Numbered from the stretch's first letter, positions 7,579 through 16,773 are shown. The stretch: 64,000 nucleotides of DNA from Amycolatopsis antarctica (GCF_002262875.1 NZ_NKYE01000013.1:1-64000); one strand, 5' to 3'. The notes: generated by a model from the sequence alone, not told the origin. Program-made: numbers and translations.

Positions 7579-8403
7579 GTACTGCTCCCGTGCGGCCCGC
7601 AACTGCTCGGCCTGCTGCGCGGGCGTGCCGAACAGCACCGTCGGAACCTCCAGCAGGGCGTCCGCGTCCAGCGGAACGCGCTCGTCGGCCGCCAGTTCCT
7701 CCGCCGCCGCCCGCCGGTCGCCGGTGTTGCGCACCCGCTGCACGATCACGTTCAGCTCCACCTCGGCGGCGCGGTCACCGAGCAGGCCGTTGACGTATTC
7801 GACCCGTTCGGCGAGCTCGGCGGCGTCCGCCAGCCGGATCGGCGGGGCGTTGTCCGTGCCCGCGCCGACCCCGCTGAAGGCCACCACGGACGCCTCGCGC
7901 GCGGCCAGGCGCAGCATCCGGTTGCCGCGTCCGCCGAGCAGCAGCGGCGGCCCGCCGCGCTGCGCGGGAGCGGGGGCGTACTCCGGGTCGGCATACGAGC
8001 CGCGCAGTTCGGCGACGGTCCGTTCCAGGTGATCGACGCGCTTTCCCGGACTGTCGAAGGGAATGCCGGCCTTCTCGAACTCCCACTGCTGGTAGCCGGC
8101 ACCGAGACCGAGTTCGAGGCGTCCGCCGGTGAACTGGTCGGCGCCGGCGACCTCACGGGCCAGCACCGCCGGGTTGTAGAACGGCGTGTTCAGCACGTAC
8201 GTGCCCACCCGGACGTGCTCGGTGGCCTCGGCGGCGAGCACCAGCGCGGGGAAGACCGGCGGCAGGCCGAGGTGGTCGGCGACGCTCACGACGTCGTAGC
8301 CGAGCGCCTCGGCCCGGCGGCACTTGGCTACCCAGCCCGTCCGGTCCTCCGGCGCCAGCATGGTGACGCCGAAGCGAAACGGTCGTTCCCGTCGATGTGA
8401 CAC
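7504..8403 (-). CDS. LLM-class F420-type oxidoreductase, copy 2
   Basis: 299 aa from GTG 8403. Same architecture as copy 1: FRFGVTMLAPEDRTGWVAKC, GYDVVSVADHLGLPPVFPAL, TEHVRVGTYVLNTPFYNPAV, REVAGADQFTGGRLELGLGA, GPPLLLGGRGNRMLRLAARE and a C-terminal YGFSYITVLESSLDEFAPVI. The gene is intact; its 3' end is the repeat duplicated at 6418-6504. The two paralogues probably arose by tandem duplication before the islet separated them. F420 use is inferred from family membership. Confidence 0.85.
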   Translation of the reverse strand: MSHRRERPFRFGVTMLAPEDRTGWVAKCRRAEALGYDVVSVADHLGLPPVFPALVLAAEATEHVRVGTYVLNTPFYNPAVLAREVAGADQFTGGRLELGLGAGYQQWEFEKAGIPFDSPGKRVDHLERTVAELRGSYADPEYAPAPAQRGGPPLLLGGRGNRMLRLAAREASVVAFSGVGAGTDNAPPIRLADAAELAERVEYVNGLLGDRAAEVELNVIVQRVRNTGDRRAAAEELAADERVPLDADALLEVPTVLFGTPAQQAEQLRAAREQYGFSYITVLESSLDEFAPVIELLHP

Positions 8404-8520
8404 CTGATCACTATAAGCATTTGGCTACCGGCCAAGAACAACTCGTCCGGGTTAGACGGGGGCGATATGTCCTGAATCGCCACAACCGAGCGTAAGCGGA
8501 CGCCGGTGGTCCGGAACGTA

Positions 8521-8562
8521 GTCCGGCCCGGCTCCGGCGAAGAACGCGGAACCGGGCCGGAC
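8521..8562 (-). terminator. Hairpin after pckG
   Basis: Perfect 11-bp arms GTCCGGCCCGG (8521-8531) and CCGGGCCGGAC (8552-8562) with a 20-nt loop, 17 nt downstream of the pckG stop on the minus strand. There is no U-tract, as is common for actinobacterial terminators. Confidence 0.6.
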
Positions 8563-8578
8563 GTAGGCGCGGGTGAAC

Positions 8579-10402
8579 TCAGCCGAGACGCGAGCGCAGG
8601 GTCTCCAGCTCGGCCCGCAGCGGGGCCGGGACGTCGCCGATCTTGTCGAACCACTCGTCGATCAGCGGGATCTCCTGGCGCCACTCGGCGGCGTCGACGG
8701 CAAGCGAGGCGTCGATGTCCTCCGCGGGCTCCGACAGCCCCTCGATGTCGAGGTCCGCGGCCGAGGGCACCATGCCGATCGGCGTCTCCTGAGCACCGGC
8801 GGTGCCCTCGATGCGCTCCACGACCCACTTCAGCACGCGGGCGTTCTCACCGAATCCGGGCCACAGGAAGCGCTTGTCGTCGCCACGGCGGAACCAGTTG
8901 ACGTAGAACACCTTGGGCAGCTTCGCGGCGTCGGCGTTCGCACCGATGTTCAGCCAGTGCTGGAAGTAGTCCGCGGCGTTGTAGCCGAGGAACGGCAGCA
9001 TCGCCATCGGGTCGCGGCGGACCTCGCCGACCTTGCCCGCGGCGGCGGCGGTCTTCTCCGAGGACATGGTCGCGCCCATGAACACGCCGTGCGCCCAGTC
9101 GCGCGCCTCGTTCACCAGCGGCACCGTCGTCGCGCGACGGCCACCGAACAGGATCGCCGAGATCGGCACGCCCTTCGGGTCGTCCCACTCCGGGGCCAGC
9201 GAGGGGCACTGCGCGATCGGCGTGCAGAACCGGGAGTTCGGGTGCGCGGCGGGCTCGTCCGACTCGGGCGTCCAGTCGCGGCCCTTCCAGTCGGTCAGGT
9301 GCGCGGGCGTCTCCTTGGACATGCCCTCCCACCACACGTCGCCGTCGTCGGTCAGTGCGACGTTGGTGAAGACCGAGTTGCCCTCGTCGATCGTCTTCAT
9401 CGCGACCGGGTTCGTCTTGTGGCTGGTGCCGGGGGCGACGCCGAAGAAGCCGAACTCCGGATTGACCGCGTAGAGCCTGCCGTCCTCGCCGAAGCGCATC
9501 CACGCGATGTCGTCACCGACGGTCTCGACGCGCCAGCCGGGGATCGTCGGCTGCAGCATGGCGAGGTTGGTCTTGCCGCAGGCGCTGGGGAACGCCGCGG
9601 CGACGTAGTACGACTTCTCCTCCGGCGAGATCAGCTTGAGGATCAGCATGTGCTCGGCCAGCCAGCCCTCGTCGCGCGCCATCACCGAGGCGATGCGCAG
9701 CGAGTAGCACTTCTTGCCGAGCAGGGAGTTGCCGCCGTAGCCGGAGCCGTAGCTCCAGATCGTCCGCGACTCCGGGAAGTGGGTGATGTACTTGGTGGTG
9801 CTGCACGGCCACGCGACATCGTCCTGGCCTGCGTCCAGCGGCGCGCCCACCGAGTGCAGCGCGGGCACGAACTCGCGCTCGGTGCCGTCGGCGTCGACGA
9901 ACTTCGCCAGCGCCGGAGTGCCGACGCGGGTCATCACCCGCATCGAGGCGACGACGTAGGCGAAGTCGGTGATCTCCACGCCCAGCTTGGGGTCATCGGC
10001 GTCGAGCGGGCCCATGCAGAACGGGATGACGTACATGGTCCGGCCACGCATGCAGCCCCGGTAGAGCTCCGACATCGTGGCGGTCATCTCGTCCGGGTGC
10101 ATCCAGTTGTTCGTCGGCCCGGCGTCCTCGGGACGCTCGGAACAGATGAACGTGCGCTCCTCGACCCTGGCGACGTCCTCAGGGTCGGAGGCGGCCCAGA
10201 AGGAGTTCTTCTTCCCCTTGAGCGGAACGAAGGTGCCCGACTCGACCAGTTCGGCGTTGATCCGCGCAGCTTCCTCGTCGGAGCCGTCGACCCACACCAC
10301 GCGGTCCGGGGTGGTCAGCTCGGCGACCTCCCGCACCCAGGACAGCACGCGGCTGTGCGTCGTCGGCGGGGTGTCCAGTCCCGGGATGGCTACTGCAGTC
10401 AT
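8579..10402 (-). CDS. pckG: Phosphoenolpyruvate carboxykinase (GTP)
   Basis: 607 aa, the normal length for GTP-dependent PEPCK, which interconverts oxaloacetate + GTP and PEP + GDP + CO2 at the start of gluconeogenesis. The frame is open further upstream, but ATG 10402 (MTAVAIPGLDTPPTTHSRVL) follows AGGAGAAGAG and fits the family. Visible motifs: CMRGRTMYVIPFCMGP, IWSYGSGYGGNSLLGKKCYS, the kinase-1a P-loop FPSACGKTNLAM (271-282) with the reactive-cysteine loop, GDDIAWM (297-303) and EPAAHPNSRFCTPIAQCPS. Monocistronic, with its own downstream hairpin. Confidence 0.97.
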   Translation of the reverse strand: MTAVAIPGLDTPPTTHSRVLSWVREVAELTTPDRVVWVDGSDEEAARINAELVESGTFVPLKGKKNSFWAASDPEDVARVEERTFICSERPEDAGPTNNWMHPDEMTATMSELYRGCMRGRTMYVIPFCMGPLDADDPKLGVEITDFAYVVASMRVMTRVGTPALAKFVDADGTEREFVPALHSVGAPLDAGQDDVAWPCSTTKYITHFPESRTIWSYGSGYGGNSLLGKKCYSLRIASVMARDEGWLAEHMLILKLISPEEKSYYVAAAFPSACGKTNLAMLQPTIPGWRVETVGDDIAWMRFGEDGRLYAVNPEFGFFGVAPGTSHKTNPVAMKTIDEGNSVFTNVALTDDGDVWWEGMSKETPAHLTDWKGRDWTPESDEPAAHPNSRFCTPIAQCPSLAPEWDDPKGVPISAILFGGRRATTVPLVNEARDWAHGVFMGATMSSEKTAAAAGKVGEVRRDPMAMLPFLGYNAADYFQHWLNIGANADAAKLPKVFYVNWFRRGDDKRFLWPGFGENARVLKWVVERIEGTAGAQETPIGMVPSAADLDIEGLSEPAEDIDASLAVDAAEWRQEIPLIDEWFDKIGDVPAPLRAELETLRSRLG

Positions 10403-10538
10403 CTCTTCTCCTGACTCAGACAAATCGTGACTCCGATGAACGCCGAGCCCGCAACCGGACACTCGCGAGTGAGCCGAACCCCGTCGTCCGGCAACGCTTG
10501 TCCAGGTGCGGGCTCCGTTGCCGGCGACCGAATGGCGT

Positions 10539-10575
10539 CGCACACCGGCCGAGAAGAACCGGTGTGCGGTTTTTT
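10539..10575 (+). terminator. Intrinsic-terminator-like hairpin facing the plus strand
   Basis: CGCACACCGG (10539-10548), a 10-nt loop, CCGGTGTGCG (10559-10568), then GTTTTTT (10569-10575). This is a textbook rho-independent shape on the plus strand, yet there is no plus-strand gene ahead of it: pckG runs away on the minus strand from 10402. It may end an antisense or small RNA, or protect pckG from read-through. Confidence 0.5.
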
Positions 10576-10759
10576 GGGATTTCCCGAGCGTAACCGTGCG
10601 ACTCACCGGTAACCGGCCTCGTACCTGTCGCTTCTCTCACAAGAACGATCAGGGAATCGATTCAGTTGGTGCTCGTGTGCGCCGTTCGAGTGGACCAATT
10701 CACGCCTCGGTGCCGGGGCTCACGTCCGAAGGCGCCGCGAAGAACGGCCCCGGACGCGA

Positions 10760-10793
10760 CGAAGCCCGGCACGTGGAGTCGTGCCGGGCTTCG
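10760..10793 (-). terminator. Hairpin after the DUF6802-like gene
   Basis: Perfect 14-bp arms CGAAGCCCGGCACG (10760-10773) and CGTGCCGGGCTTCG (10780-10793) around a 6-nt loop, 20 nt beyond the stop of the minus-strand gene at 10814. Confidence 0.65.
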
Positions 10794-10813
10794 GAAAGAG
10801 GTTGCGGGTGGTG

Positions 10814-11524
10814 TCAGTTGGGGCTGATCCACTGACCGGTGGCGGAGTCGATCTTCGCGACGCCCTCGACGCTGCTGCCAGGGGAACCCCAGGCGGAGTC
10901 GTCGGCTTCGGAGCCGTTCGAGGCGACGCCGTGCGTGCCGGCGGAACCCGTTTCGGTCCACTCGCCGTCACCGGTGTGCTCCAGCGTGGTGCTGTTGCCC
11001 TGCGCGTCGATCACCACGGCGGTGTCGGCCTCGCCGTCACCGTTCACGTCGGTGAAGCCGATCGTGTTGCCGTCCGCGTCCTGGACGACGGCGGTGTCGT
11101 TCACGCCGTCGTTGTCGGTGTCGACGGTCGCGGGCCCGACCTGCACCTCGCCCTCCGGCAGGTCCGCGGTCATCGGGGCGGCGGAACCGGTGTCGGTGCT
11201 GTCCGGGGTGCTCGTCGGCCCGCCGGTGCCCGGCTCCTCGACCTCGCGCCACTCGCCGGACGCCTCGTCGTACTCGGCCATGGTGACGACGTTGCCCTGC
11301 GCGTCGAACTCGGCGACCAGGTCGGCCTCACCGTCACCGTCGCTGTCGGAGAAGGCCAGCATGCCGTCCTCGGTCTCGACGACGCCCGTCTCCTCGACCC
11401 CGTCGTCGTCGAGGTCGACGCTGGTCTCCAGGGCGTACTCCTCGCCCTCGATGGTCACCGTCATCTCGTCCGCGGTCGCGGTGGTGTCAGTGGTGTCCGT
11501 GCCGCCGCTCTCGTCGACCCACAC
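10814..11524 (-). CDS. Acidic aspartate-rich repeat protein, DUF6802-like
   Basis: 236 aa from GTG 11524 behind a GGGGG ribosome site. It contains four EF-like acidic loops: DLDDDGVEETGVV, DSDGDGEADLVAEF, DTDNDGVNDTAVV and DVNGDGEADTAVV, arranged in two similar halves joined by a Ser/Thr/Pro/Gly-rich linker. These loops resemble dockerin/thrombospondin-3-type calcium-binding motifs. No signal peptide or membrane segment is visible from this start, so the location is uncertain. DUF6802-family proteins are conserved in actinobacteria without known function. The C terminus ends EGVAKIDSATGQWISPN. Confidence 0.75.
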   Translation of the reverse strand: MWVDESGGTDTTDTTATADEMTVTIEGEEYALETSVDLDDDGVEETGVVETEDGMLAFSDSDGDGEADLVAEFDAQGNVVTMAEYDEASGEWREVEEPGTGGPTSTPDSTDTGSAAPMTADLPEGEVQVGPATVDTDNDGVNDTAVVQDADGNTIGFTDVNGDGEADTAVVIDAQGNSTTLEHTGDGEWTETGSAGTHGVASNGSEADDSAWGSPGSSVEGVAKIDSATGQWISPN

Positions 11525-11630
11525 TGGGATTCCCCCTTGCCTCGCCGGTTGCTCCCGGAGGTGAACTGTTGAAGGTCCGACTCACGGTAGGCCGCTTCGG
11601 TTCCACATCACAACCGGGGCGAATTCCACG

Positions 11631-13541
11631 TCAGCGGTCGCGTACCGCGCGGATCCGGGCGAGGAAGTTCTCCGCCCGATCGCGTCCGTCGGCGACCTCC
11701 TTGGCCCGCTTCGTCACCACGGTGAGCTTCTTCGACCGCTCCTGCGCGCCCATCTTGATCGTCTTGTCGACTTCCTTCAGCTCCGACTCGATCGCCTCGA
11801 TCCGGCGGCCCAGCGCCTCGTCCAGGGCCAGCGAGAGCTGCTGCTCCGCCTCGATGAGCTGCTCGGCGACGAGCTGGTCGAGCGTCGAACGGGCGTCCGC
11901 GATCGCCTCGACCAGCCACTGCTTGGTGTGCTGCTTGTCGGCGGCGTGCCTGCGGGTCCGCGCCATCCACCAGCCCGCACCGAGACCGATGACGATCGTC
12001 GCGGGCAGCACCACGGGATTGAACAGTGCCGCTCCGGCGAACGGGGCGAGCGCCAGCTTGCCCGCACCGACCCCGCCGGAGACGCCCATGAACACCAGCA
12101 GCTTGTCCTCCGCCGTCGGCGGCCGCTTGTCCGGCGGGCGCAGTACGACCGGCGGCCCGCCGGCCCGCGCGAACTGCGCCCGGATCACGTCCAGCTCCTC
12201 CGCGGAGAACAGCTCGGAAAGGGCGACGTCGGTGACCTGGTTGAGCCGGTAGGCGAGCTGGGCGGACACCCGCTGCGAGATCGCCTGCAACGTCAGGTCC
12301 ACCTGCTGCGGCAGTTCGGCGAGCTGTTCCCGTTTCGCGGCGTCGATCTGCTGCCGGAAGTACGCCTGCGCGTCCCGCATCTGCCTGCTGCTCTCGTGGC
12401 CGACCTCGACCCGGGTGCGCTGCACCTCGCCGCGCAGCTTGAGCTGCCAGCCCCGGGTGGACGAGCGACGCTCGACGGCGAGCTGGTCGCGCCGCGCGCG
12501 CAACGACTCGGCCTCCTCCTCGCCCGCCGAGAGCGCCCGGCGTTCGGCCTGGAGCCGCGCATGCTGCGCGCCGAGCGCACTGGACAGCGCGCGCAGCGTG
12601 TTCGCCTCGCCGAGCATCGCCGAGCGGCCGACCACCATCTCCTGCAACGCGCCCTGCAACTCGGCCACGCCGGACTTCTCCCGCAGCATGACGGCCGCCT
12701 GCTCACTGGGCGCCTTGCCCGCCATCTCGAACATCCGCGCCGACACCGGGTGGAACACGGCGTCGGCGAAGCGGGGCGCGTGCTCGGCGAGCAGCCGCCG
12801 ATCGGCCTCCAGCACCTCGCGCCAGCCGCGGAAGGCGTCGGTCTTCGACAGCGCGAACATCACCGTCTCCACCCGGTCGCTCATGTTCCGCAGGAAGTTC
12901 AGCTCGCTCGCGGTGAACGGCGAGGAGGCGTCGACGACGAACAGCAGCGCGGTGGCATTGGCGGCGGCCTCCATCGCCAGCTCGCCGTGCATGGCGTCCA
13001 GTCCGCCGACGCCCGGCGTGTCCACCACCGACACCCGCTCCAGCAGCGGAACCGGGCCGCCGACCTCGACGTAGCGGGGTGGGATCTGGCCCTCCGGCAA
13101 CTCGTGCGCGGCCGAGACCCAGCGCACCAGCTCCGGCAACGGGATGCCGACCGGCGCGAGCTGGCCGGGGTAGCAGGCCTGTGCGATCCACTCCTCGGAG
13201 TGCGCGAACACCAGGTACGTCGAGGTGGCCACCTGTGCGTCCACAGGGGACAGTCCCGGAGTGGCGAGCAGGGCGTTGACCAGGGAACTCTTGCCACGGT
13301 TGGTCTCGCCGACGACCACGACGGACGGCTTCTTCGGCCGGGCGCGGCGCAGGTCGTCGACCCACTTGGCGGCCTGCGGGTCGAGCTCGCGCAGCAGGGT
13401 CAGCAGCGCGTCGCGGGCCTGCTGGACCTGGGCGGGCAGGGTCGACTTGCCGACCGAAGCGAGGGGGGAGGCCGTCACGGTCGCCGACGATACCGGCACG
13501 GGCACGCGGGAACCGTTCACTCGGCGGAACGAACCGGACAT
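11631..13541 (-). CDS. Dynamin-like GTPase (IniA-type)
   Basis: 636 aa. GTPase motifs: G1 GETNRGKSS (about 78-86), G3 DTPGVGG (about 172-178) and G4 LSKTDAF. The middle and C-terminal parts are helical and charged (AQHARLQAERRALSAGEEEA, RRDQLAVERRS, YFRQQIDAAKREQLAELPQQ). A hydrophobic pair near 494-528 (LALAPFAGAALFNPVVLPAT, then IVIGLGAGWW) probably inserts into the membrane. Such proteins remodel or repair the inner membrane; IniA of mycobacteria is the model. A later GTG at 13478 would remove 21 poorly conserved residues. Its likely partner is the GTPase at 15169-16773. Confidence 0.85.
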   Translation of the reverse strand: MSGSFRRVNGSRVPVPVSSATVTASPLASVGKSTLPAQVQQARDALLTLLRELDPQAAKWVDDLRRARPKKPSVVVVGETNRGKSSLVNALLATPGLSPVDAQVATSTYLVFAHSEEWIAQACYPGQLAPVGIPLPELVRWVSAAHELPEGQIPPRYVEVGGPVPLLERVSVVDTPGVGGLDAMHGELAMEAAANATALLFVVDASSPFTASELNFLRNMSDRVETVMFALSKTDAFRGWREVLEADRRLLAEHAPRFADAVFHPVSARMFEMAGKAPSEQAAVMLREKSGVAELQGALQEMVVGRSAMLGEANTLRALSSALGAQHARLQAERRALSAGEEEAESLRARRDQLAVERRSSTRGWQLKLRGEVQRTRVEVGHESSRQMRDAQAYFRQQIDAAKREQLAELPQQVDLTLQAISQRVSAQLAYRLNQVTDVALSELFSAEELDVIRAQFARAGGPPVVLRPPDKRPPTAEDKLLVFMGVSGGVGAGKLALAPFAGAALFNPVVLPATIVIGLGAGWWMARTRRHAADKQHTKQWLVEAIADARSTLDQLVAEQLIEAEQQLSLALDEALGRRIEAIESELKEVDKTIKMGAQERSKKLTVVTKRAKEVADGRDRAENFLARIRAVRDR

Positions 13542-13631
13542 CGCGATCGTCGGACCGGGGACCGATTCCGCCCCGGTGAACGCGCCGCCCCATCCGCGGT
13601 GGCGCGCGGGGTGTCACTGTGAGGAACGAAC

Positions 13632-14552
13632 ATGCGAAGAGTGTTCAGCGGTGCGCTGGCAGGCGCGCTCGCCCTGACGGCAGCCGTGCTGACCGCGCCC
13701 GCGGCAGGCGCGGCTACCAACGGGCCGATCCACTTCGGCCAGGGTTACACGATCAACCCGGACGGAACCGGTCTGACCGGCCCGAACCCGAACCGGTCCC
13801 TCTACTCCGACTACCTGGCCTTCTCGCCGGACGGGTCGCGGACGCTCTACCGCGGCCAGAACGACGCGGGCGACGAAACCAAGCTGATGCTGGACAACCC
13901 CGCCTTCACCGCGCCGACCGAACTGCTGAACAGCACCGAGGCCGGAAAGTCCTTCCTGAGCAAGGCACGCTGGTCGCCGGACGGTGAGCAGATCGCCTTC
14001 CGGGCCGCCGACGAGTCCGGCTCCCGGCAGATCGGCCTGATCGCCCCGGACGGCAGCGGACTGAGCTGGCTCGTGGACGAACCGAGGATCGATGTCGGCA
14101 GCGTCTCCTGGCTGCCCGACTCGTCCGGGGTCGTCTACACGGCCACCGAAACCAGCACCGAACCGTCGCGACTGTGCCAGGTCCGGGTCGCCGACAGTGC
14201 CAAGAGCTGCGTGCCGCTGCCGGACGAGGGCGCGAACGGCGAGAACTTCTACGACAACGCCGAGGTCTCGCCGGACGGTGAGAGCGTGCTGCTCTCCCTG
14301 AACACCCAGCAGGTCGAGGGCCAGAACACCGTCTACGACGTGGTGAAGGTGTCGATCGACGGCACCGGATTCGTGAACCTGTCGCAGAACGAGGCCGACC
14401 AGAGCACCAGCTTCGCCTGGTCACCCGACGGATCCACGATCGCGTTCTCCCGGTACCAGGGTCTGTGGACCATCGGTGCCGACGGCACCGGGAAGGTCAG
14501 GATCAGCGAGAACAGCGCCGACAACATCGCCTGGCAGCCCGCCGCGGCGTAG
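13632..14552 (+). CDS. Secreted TolB-like beta-propeller protein
   Basis: 306 aa. A signal peptide is clear: MRRVFSGALAGALALTAAVL ending TAPAAGAA, with cleavage after AGA or GAA. The mature part carries PD40/WD40-like repeats (YLAFSPDGSRTLYRG, ARWSPDGEQIAFRA, GLIAPDGSGLSWL, AEVSPDGESVLLSL, FAWSPDGSTIAFSR), giving a propeller of about five to six blades. It follows GAGGAAC before ATG 13632. It sits divergent from the IniA-like gene, with 90 bp between starts. It probably binds protein or polysaccharide outside the membrane; no enzyme motif. Confidence 0.82.
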   Translation: MRRVFSGALAGALALTAAVLTAPAAGAATNGPIHFGQGYTINPDGTGLTGPNPNRSLYSDYLAFSPDGSRTLYRGQNDAGDETKLMLDNPAFTAPTELLNSTEAGKSFLSKARWSPDGEQIAFRAADESGSRQIGLIAPDGSGLSWLVDEPRIDVGSVSWLPDSSGVVYTATETSTEPSRLCQVRVADSAKSCVPLPDEGANGENFYDNAEVSPDGESVLLSLNTQQVEGQNTVYDVVKVSIDGTGFVNLSQNEADQSTSFAWSPDGSTIAFSRYQGLWTIGADGTGKVRISENSADNIAWQPAAA

Positions 14553-14626
14553 TCCCGGAACGCGGGGGCGGTCCGATCGGGCCGCCCCCGTCGTCCTCGC
14601 GCAGGTCAGCGCCGGTCGGGTGCCGG

Positions 14627-15172
14627 TCAGCGCCGGGTGTACACCGTGACGACGGGAGCGCGGAGCAGCTTGTCGTGGTCGGCGAACCCGACGACCTCGG
14701 TCTCGGCGACGGTGCCCTCCAGCGCCGGGTCGCCGGTCGGAACCGCCCCGCCCGCCTCGTGCACCGCCGGGTCGAACCGCTCACCGTCCGGACGAAGGGC
14801 GCGTACGCCGATGGCCGCGAGCCCCTCCTCGAGACGTTCGACGACGCCGCCGCTGCGGGCGCGATCCAGGGCGTACAGGCACATCTGGATCAGGGCCTGC
14901 CGGTCGGCCAGCGCCTGCGGCAGGCTGTCCGGGCCGGCCTCACGGAGCACGTGTGCGGGGTTCACATCGGGCTCCGACGCATCGCCCTGCCCGCCGGTTC
15001 CCCCTTCCGCGTCCCGGTTCTCCGTGTTCGCGTCGGCCGCGTCGATGATGCTCGCGAGCGTCGTCGCGGCGATCTGCCCGGTGGGGGCGTCGTCGTGCTC
15101 GGCAGGGTCGTGTTCGGCAGGGCCGTCCCCGTCCGCCTTGTCCTTGCGCCACCAAGCGGGCACCGTCTTCAT
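14627..15172 (-). CDS. GrpE-like protein coupled to a dynamin-like GTPase
   Basis: 181 aa from ATG 15172, which overlaps the stop of the dynamin-like gene (ATGA). The C terminus has the GrpE beta-domain layout: GERFDPAVHEAGGAVPTG, ALEGTVAETEVVGFADHDKL, LRAPVVTVYTRR, comparable to the FDPxxHEAV and GYxxxxRVLRPAxV pattern of GrpE. The N terminus is acidic and probably disordered (WWRKDKADGDGPAEHDPAEHD), and the long coiled coil of true GrpE is replaced by a shorter helix. The genuine grpE is at 34453. It may serve a DnaK-like or GTPase partner, perhaps as a nucleotide-exchange or docking factor. The frame upstream of 15172 is antisense-like and rejected. Confidence 0.7.
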   Translation of the reverse strand: MKTVPAWWRKDKADGDGPAEHDPAEHDDAPTGQIAATTLASIIDAADANTENRDAEGGTGGQGDASEPDVNPAHVLREAGPDSLPQALADRQALIQMCLYALDRARSGGVVERLEEGLAAIGVRALRPDGERFDPAVHEAGGAVPTGDPALEGTVAETEVVGFADHDKLLRAPVVTVYTRR

Positions 15173-16773
15173 CCCCTCGCCGGATCCCGGAGTTGCTGCC
15201 AGATCAGGAAGTACGAGCGGTGCACGACGTGCGCCACGCGGCTCTGCGCCGGGGTCGCGCCGAAGGAGGCGAAGGAACGCCACCAGCCGGCCCGCTCCAG
15301 GGAGAACGCCGCCAGGTCGGCCCTGGACGCCCCGGGCAGGCCGAGCTGCGCGGGGATCTCGGCGTTCGACCCGACGCGCAGCACTTCCTCGGAAAGGTCC
15401 TCCGGCATGTCCACCGCGCCGGAGGCGACCAGCGTCAACGCTTCGAGCATCCGCAGTTGGTGCGCCTCGGGCTTGGCGAGCAGCACCTCGATCGCGTCGT
15501 GCACGCGCTGCCGTTCGGCCGGGTCGCCGGAGGAGTGCGCCAGCGCGGTGACGGAGGCGAGCGCGGCGGCGGCCTTGATGCCGTCCGCGCGCGCGGCGAA
15601 CACCATGTCCAGCCGGGCCCGCACGCCGGCCAGCCCGGAGGCATCGAGCAGCCTCCTGCGCAGCGAACCGGCGGTGATCTCCGGTTCGGCGCGGATCGCC
15701 TCGACCGCGGAGCGCACGCCGAACAGGTCCAGCTTCTCCAGCAGCCGCAACCGGATTCCGGCGGGCACCTCGCAGTCCCACGAGGTGAAGATGTCGGCCG
15801 AGATGAGCATGGTGCCCAGGACGTCCTCGTCCAGGTCGGCGAGTGTGCGCAGGGCGTCGGCGTCGGCGGAGGTGAAGCCGCCGGACTCGGCGGACTCGGC
15901 GATCAGCCCGATCACCGGCAGCACGTCGGCCACCCTCGGTTTCAGCGTGGCCGCCTGTTTCCCGGCGAGCATCGTCGCGGCCTTCCACACGTCGCCGCCG
16001 GAACCCTCGACCGACTCCGGGGCGATCGTGTCGGCCTTGTTCAGCACGGCGATCGCGTTCACCGGCCCGGCTTCCCGGCTGGCGGTGGCCGCGGTGAACG
16101 CGGCGAGGGCCTGCTGGTCGTCGGCCCGAATGCCCTGCGTGACGACGTAGAGCACGGCCTCGGCGCCGGCGACGGCGCTGCGCGAGGTGTCGTCGAGGTC
16201 GTCGCCGCCCTCGCTTTCGTCGCCGTTGTCACCGCCCGGTTCGCCGCCGTCGGTACCGCTCTCGCGTTTGCCCGCGGCGCCGAGGAGCTGCTCGGTGCGG
16301 GAGACGGACGCGGCGTCGAGCGAACCGAGGCCCGGGGTGTCGATCACCGTCATGCCCTGCAGCACGGCGTTGGTCAGGTACGCCTCGATGTGCGAGACCT
16401 GCTCGATGTCGACGCCCAGCTCGCCGGGGATCATGCCGTCGGCGGCGAAGGGCAGCACCTGCTTGCGGCCGTCGGTGAAGACCACCTCGACGCGGTCGAC
16501 GGTGCCGTACTGGAAGCGGGTGACCAGCCGGGTGCACTCGCCGACGTCGGTCGGCGCGACCCGGCGGCCGATCAGGGCGTTCACCAGCGTCGACTTGCCG
16601 GACTTGATGCGGCCGGCGACCGCGACCTGCAGGGGGGCGCCGAGCCTGCGCATCACTTCGGCGAATCCGGCCGCGGTCCGTTCGGACACCTGCGGCTGCA
16701 ACCGCTGGCACAGGTTGGCCACGGACATCGACAGCGGCCCGGCCAGCCGTCCGCGATCAGTCGCTGCCGTCAC
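15169..16773 (-). CDS. Dynamin-like GTPase (IniC-type)
   Basis: 534 aa from GTG 16773. GTPase motifs: G1 GRIKSGKST (about 54-62), G2 Thr in VGECTRLVTRF, G3 DTPGLGS (about 144-150), G4 LNKAD (about 243-247). Between G3 and G4 is a low-complexity acidic insert (GGEPGGDNGDESEGGDD). The rest is helical and lacks an obvious membrane pair, which fits IniC rather than IniA. It is translationally coupled to the GrpE-like gene. In mycobacteria IniA/IniC respond to cell-envelope stress. Here the pair is split by the TolB-like gene. Confidence 0.85.
   Translation of the reverse strand: MTAATDRGRLAGPLSMSVANLCQRLQPQVSERTAAGFAEVMRRLGAPLQVAVAGRIKSGKSTLVNALIGRRVAPTDVGECTRLVTRFQYGTVDRVEVVFTDGRKQVLPFAADGMIPGELGVDIEQVSHIEAYLTNAVLQGMTVIDTPGLGSLDAASVSRTEQLLGAAGKRESGTDGGEPGGDNGDESEGGDDLDDTSRSAVAGAEAVLYVVTQGIRADDQQALAAFTAATASREAGPVNAIAVLNKADTIAPESVEGSGGDVWKAATMLAGKQAATLKPRVADVLPVIGLIAESAESGGFTSADADALRTLADLDEDVLGTMLISADIFTSWDCEVPAGIRLRLLEKLDLFGVRSAVEAIRAEPEITAGSLRRRLLDASGLAGVRARLDMVFAARADGIKAAAALASVTALAHSSGDPAERQRVHDAIEVLLAKPEAHQLRMLEALTLVASGAVDMPEDLSEEVLRVGSNAEIPAQLGLPGASRADLAAFSLERAGWWRSFASFGATPAQSRVAHVVHRSYFLIWQQLRDPARG

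Larger units (their letters stand above)
10403..10813. other. Gene-free region upstream of pckG
   Basis: About 410 bp between pckG and the DUF6802-like gene, both on the minus strand. It should hold the pckG promoter. It contains the hairpin with a T6 tract oriented to the plus strand (10539-10575) and the hairpin after the DUF6802-like gene (10760-10793). No coding frame looks real. Confidence 0.5.
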
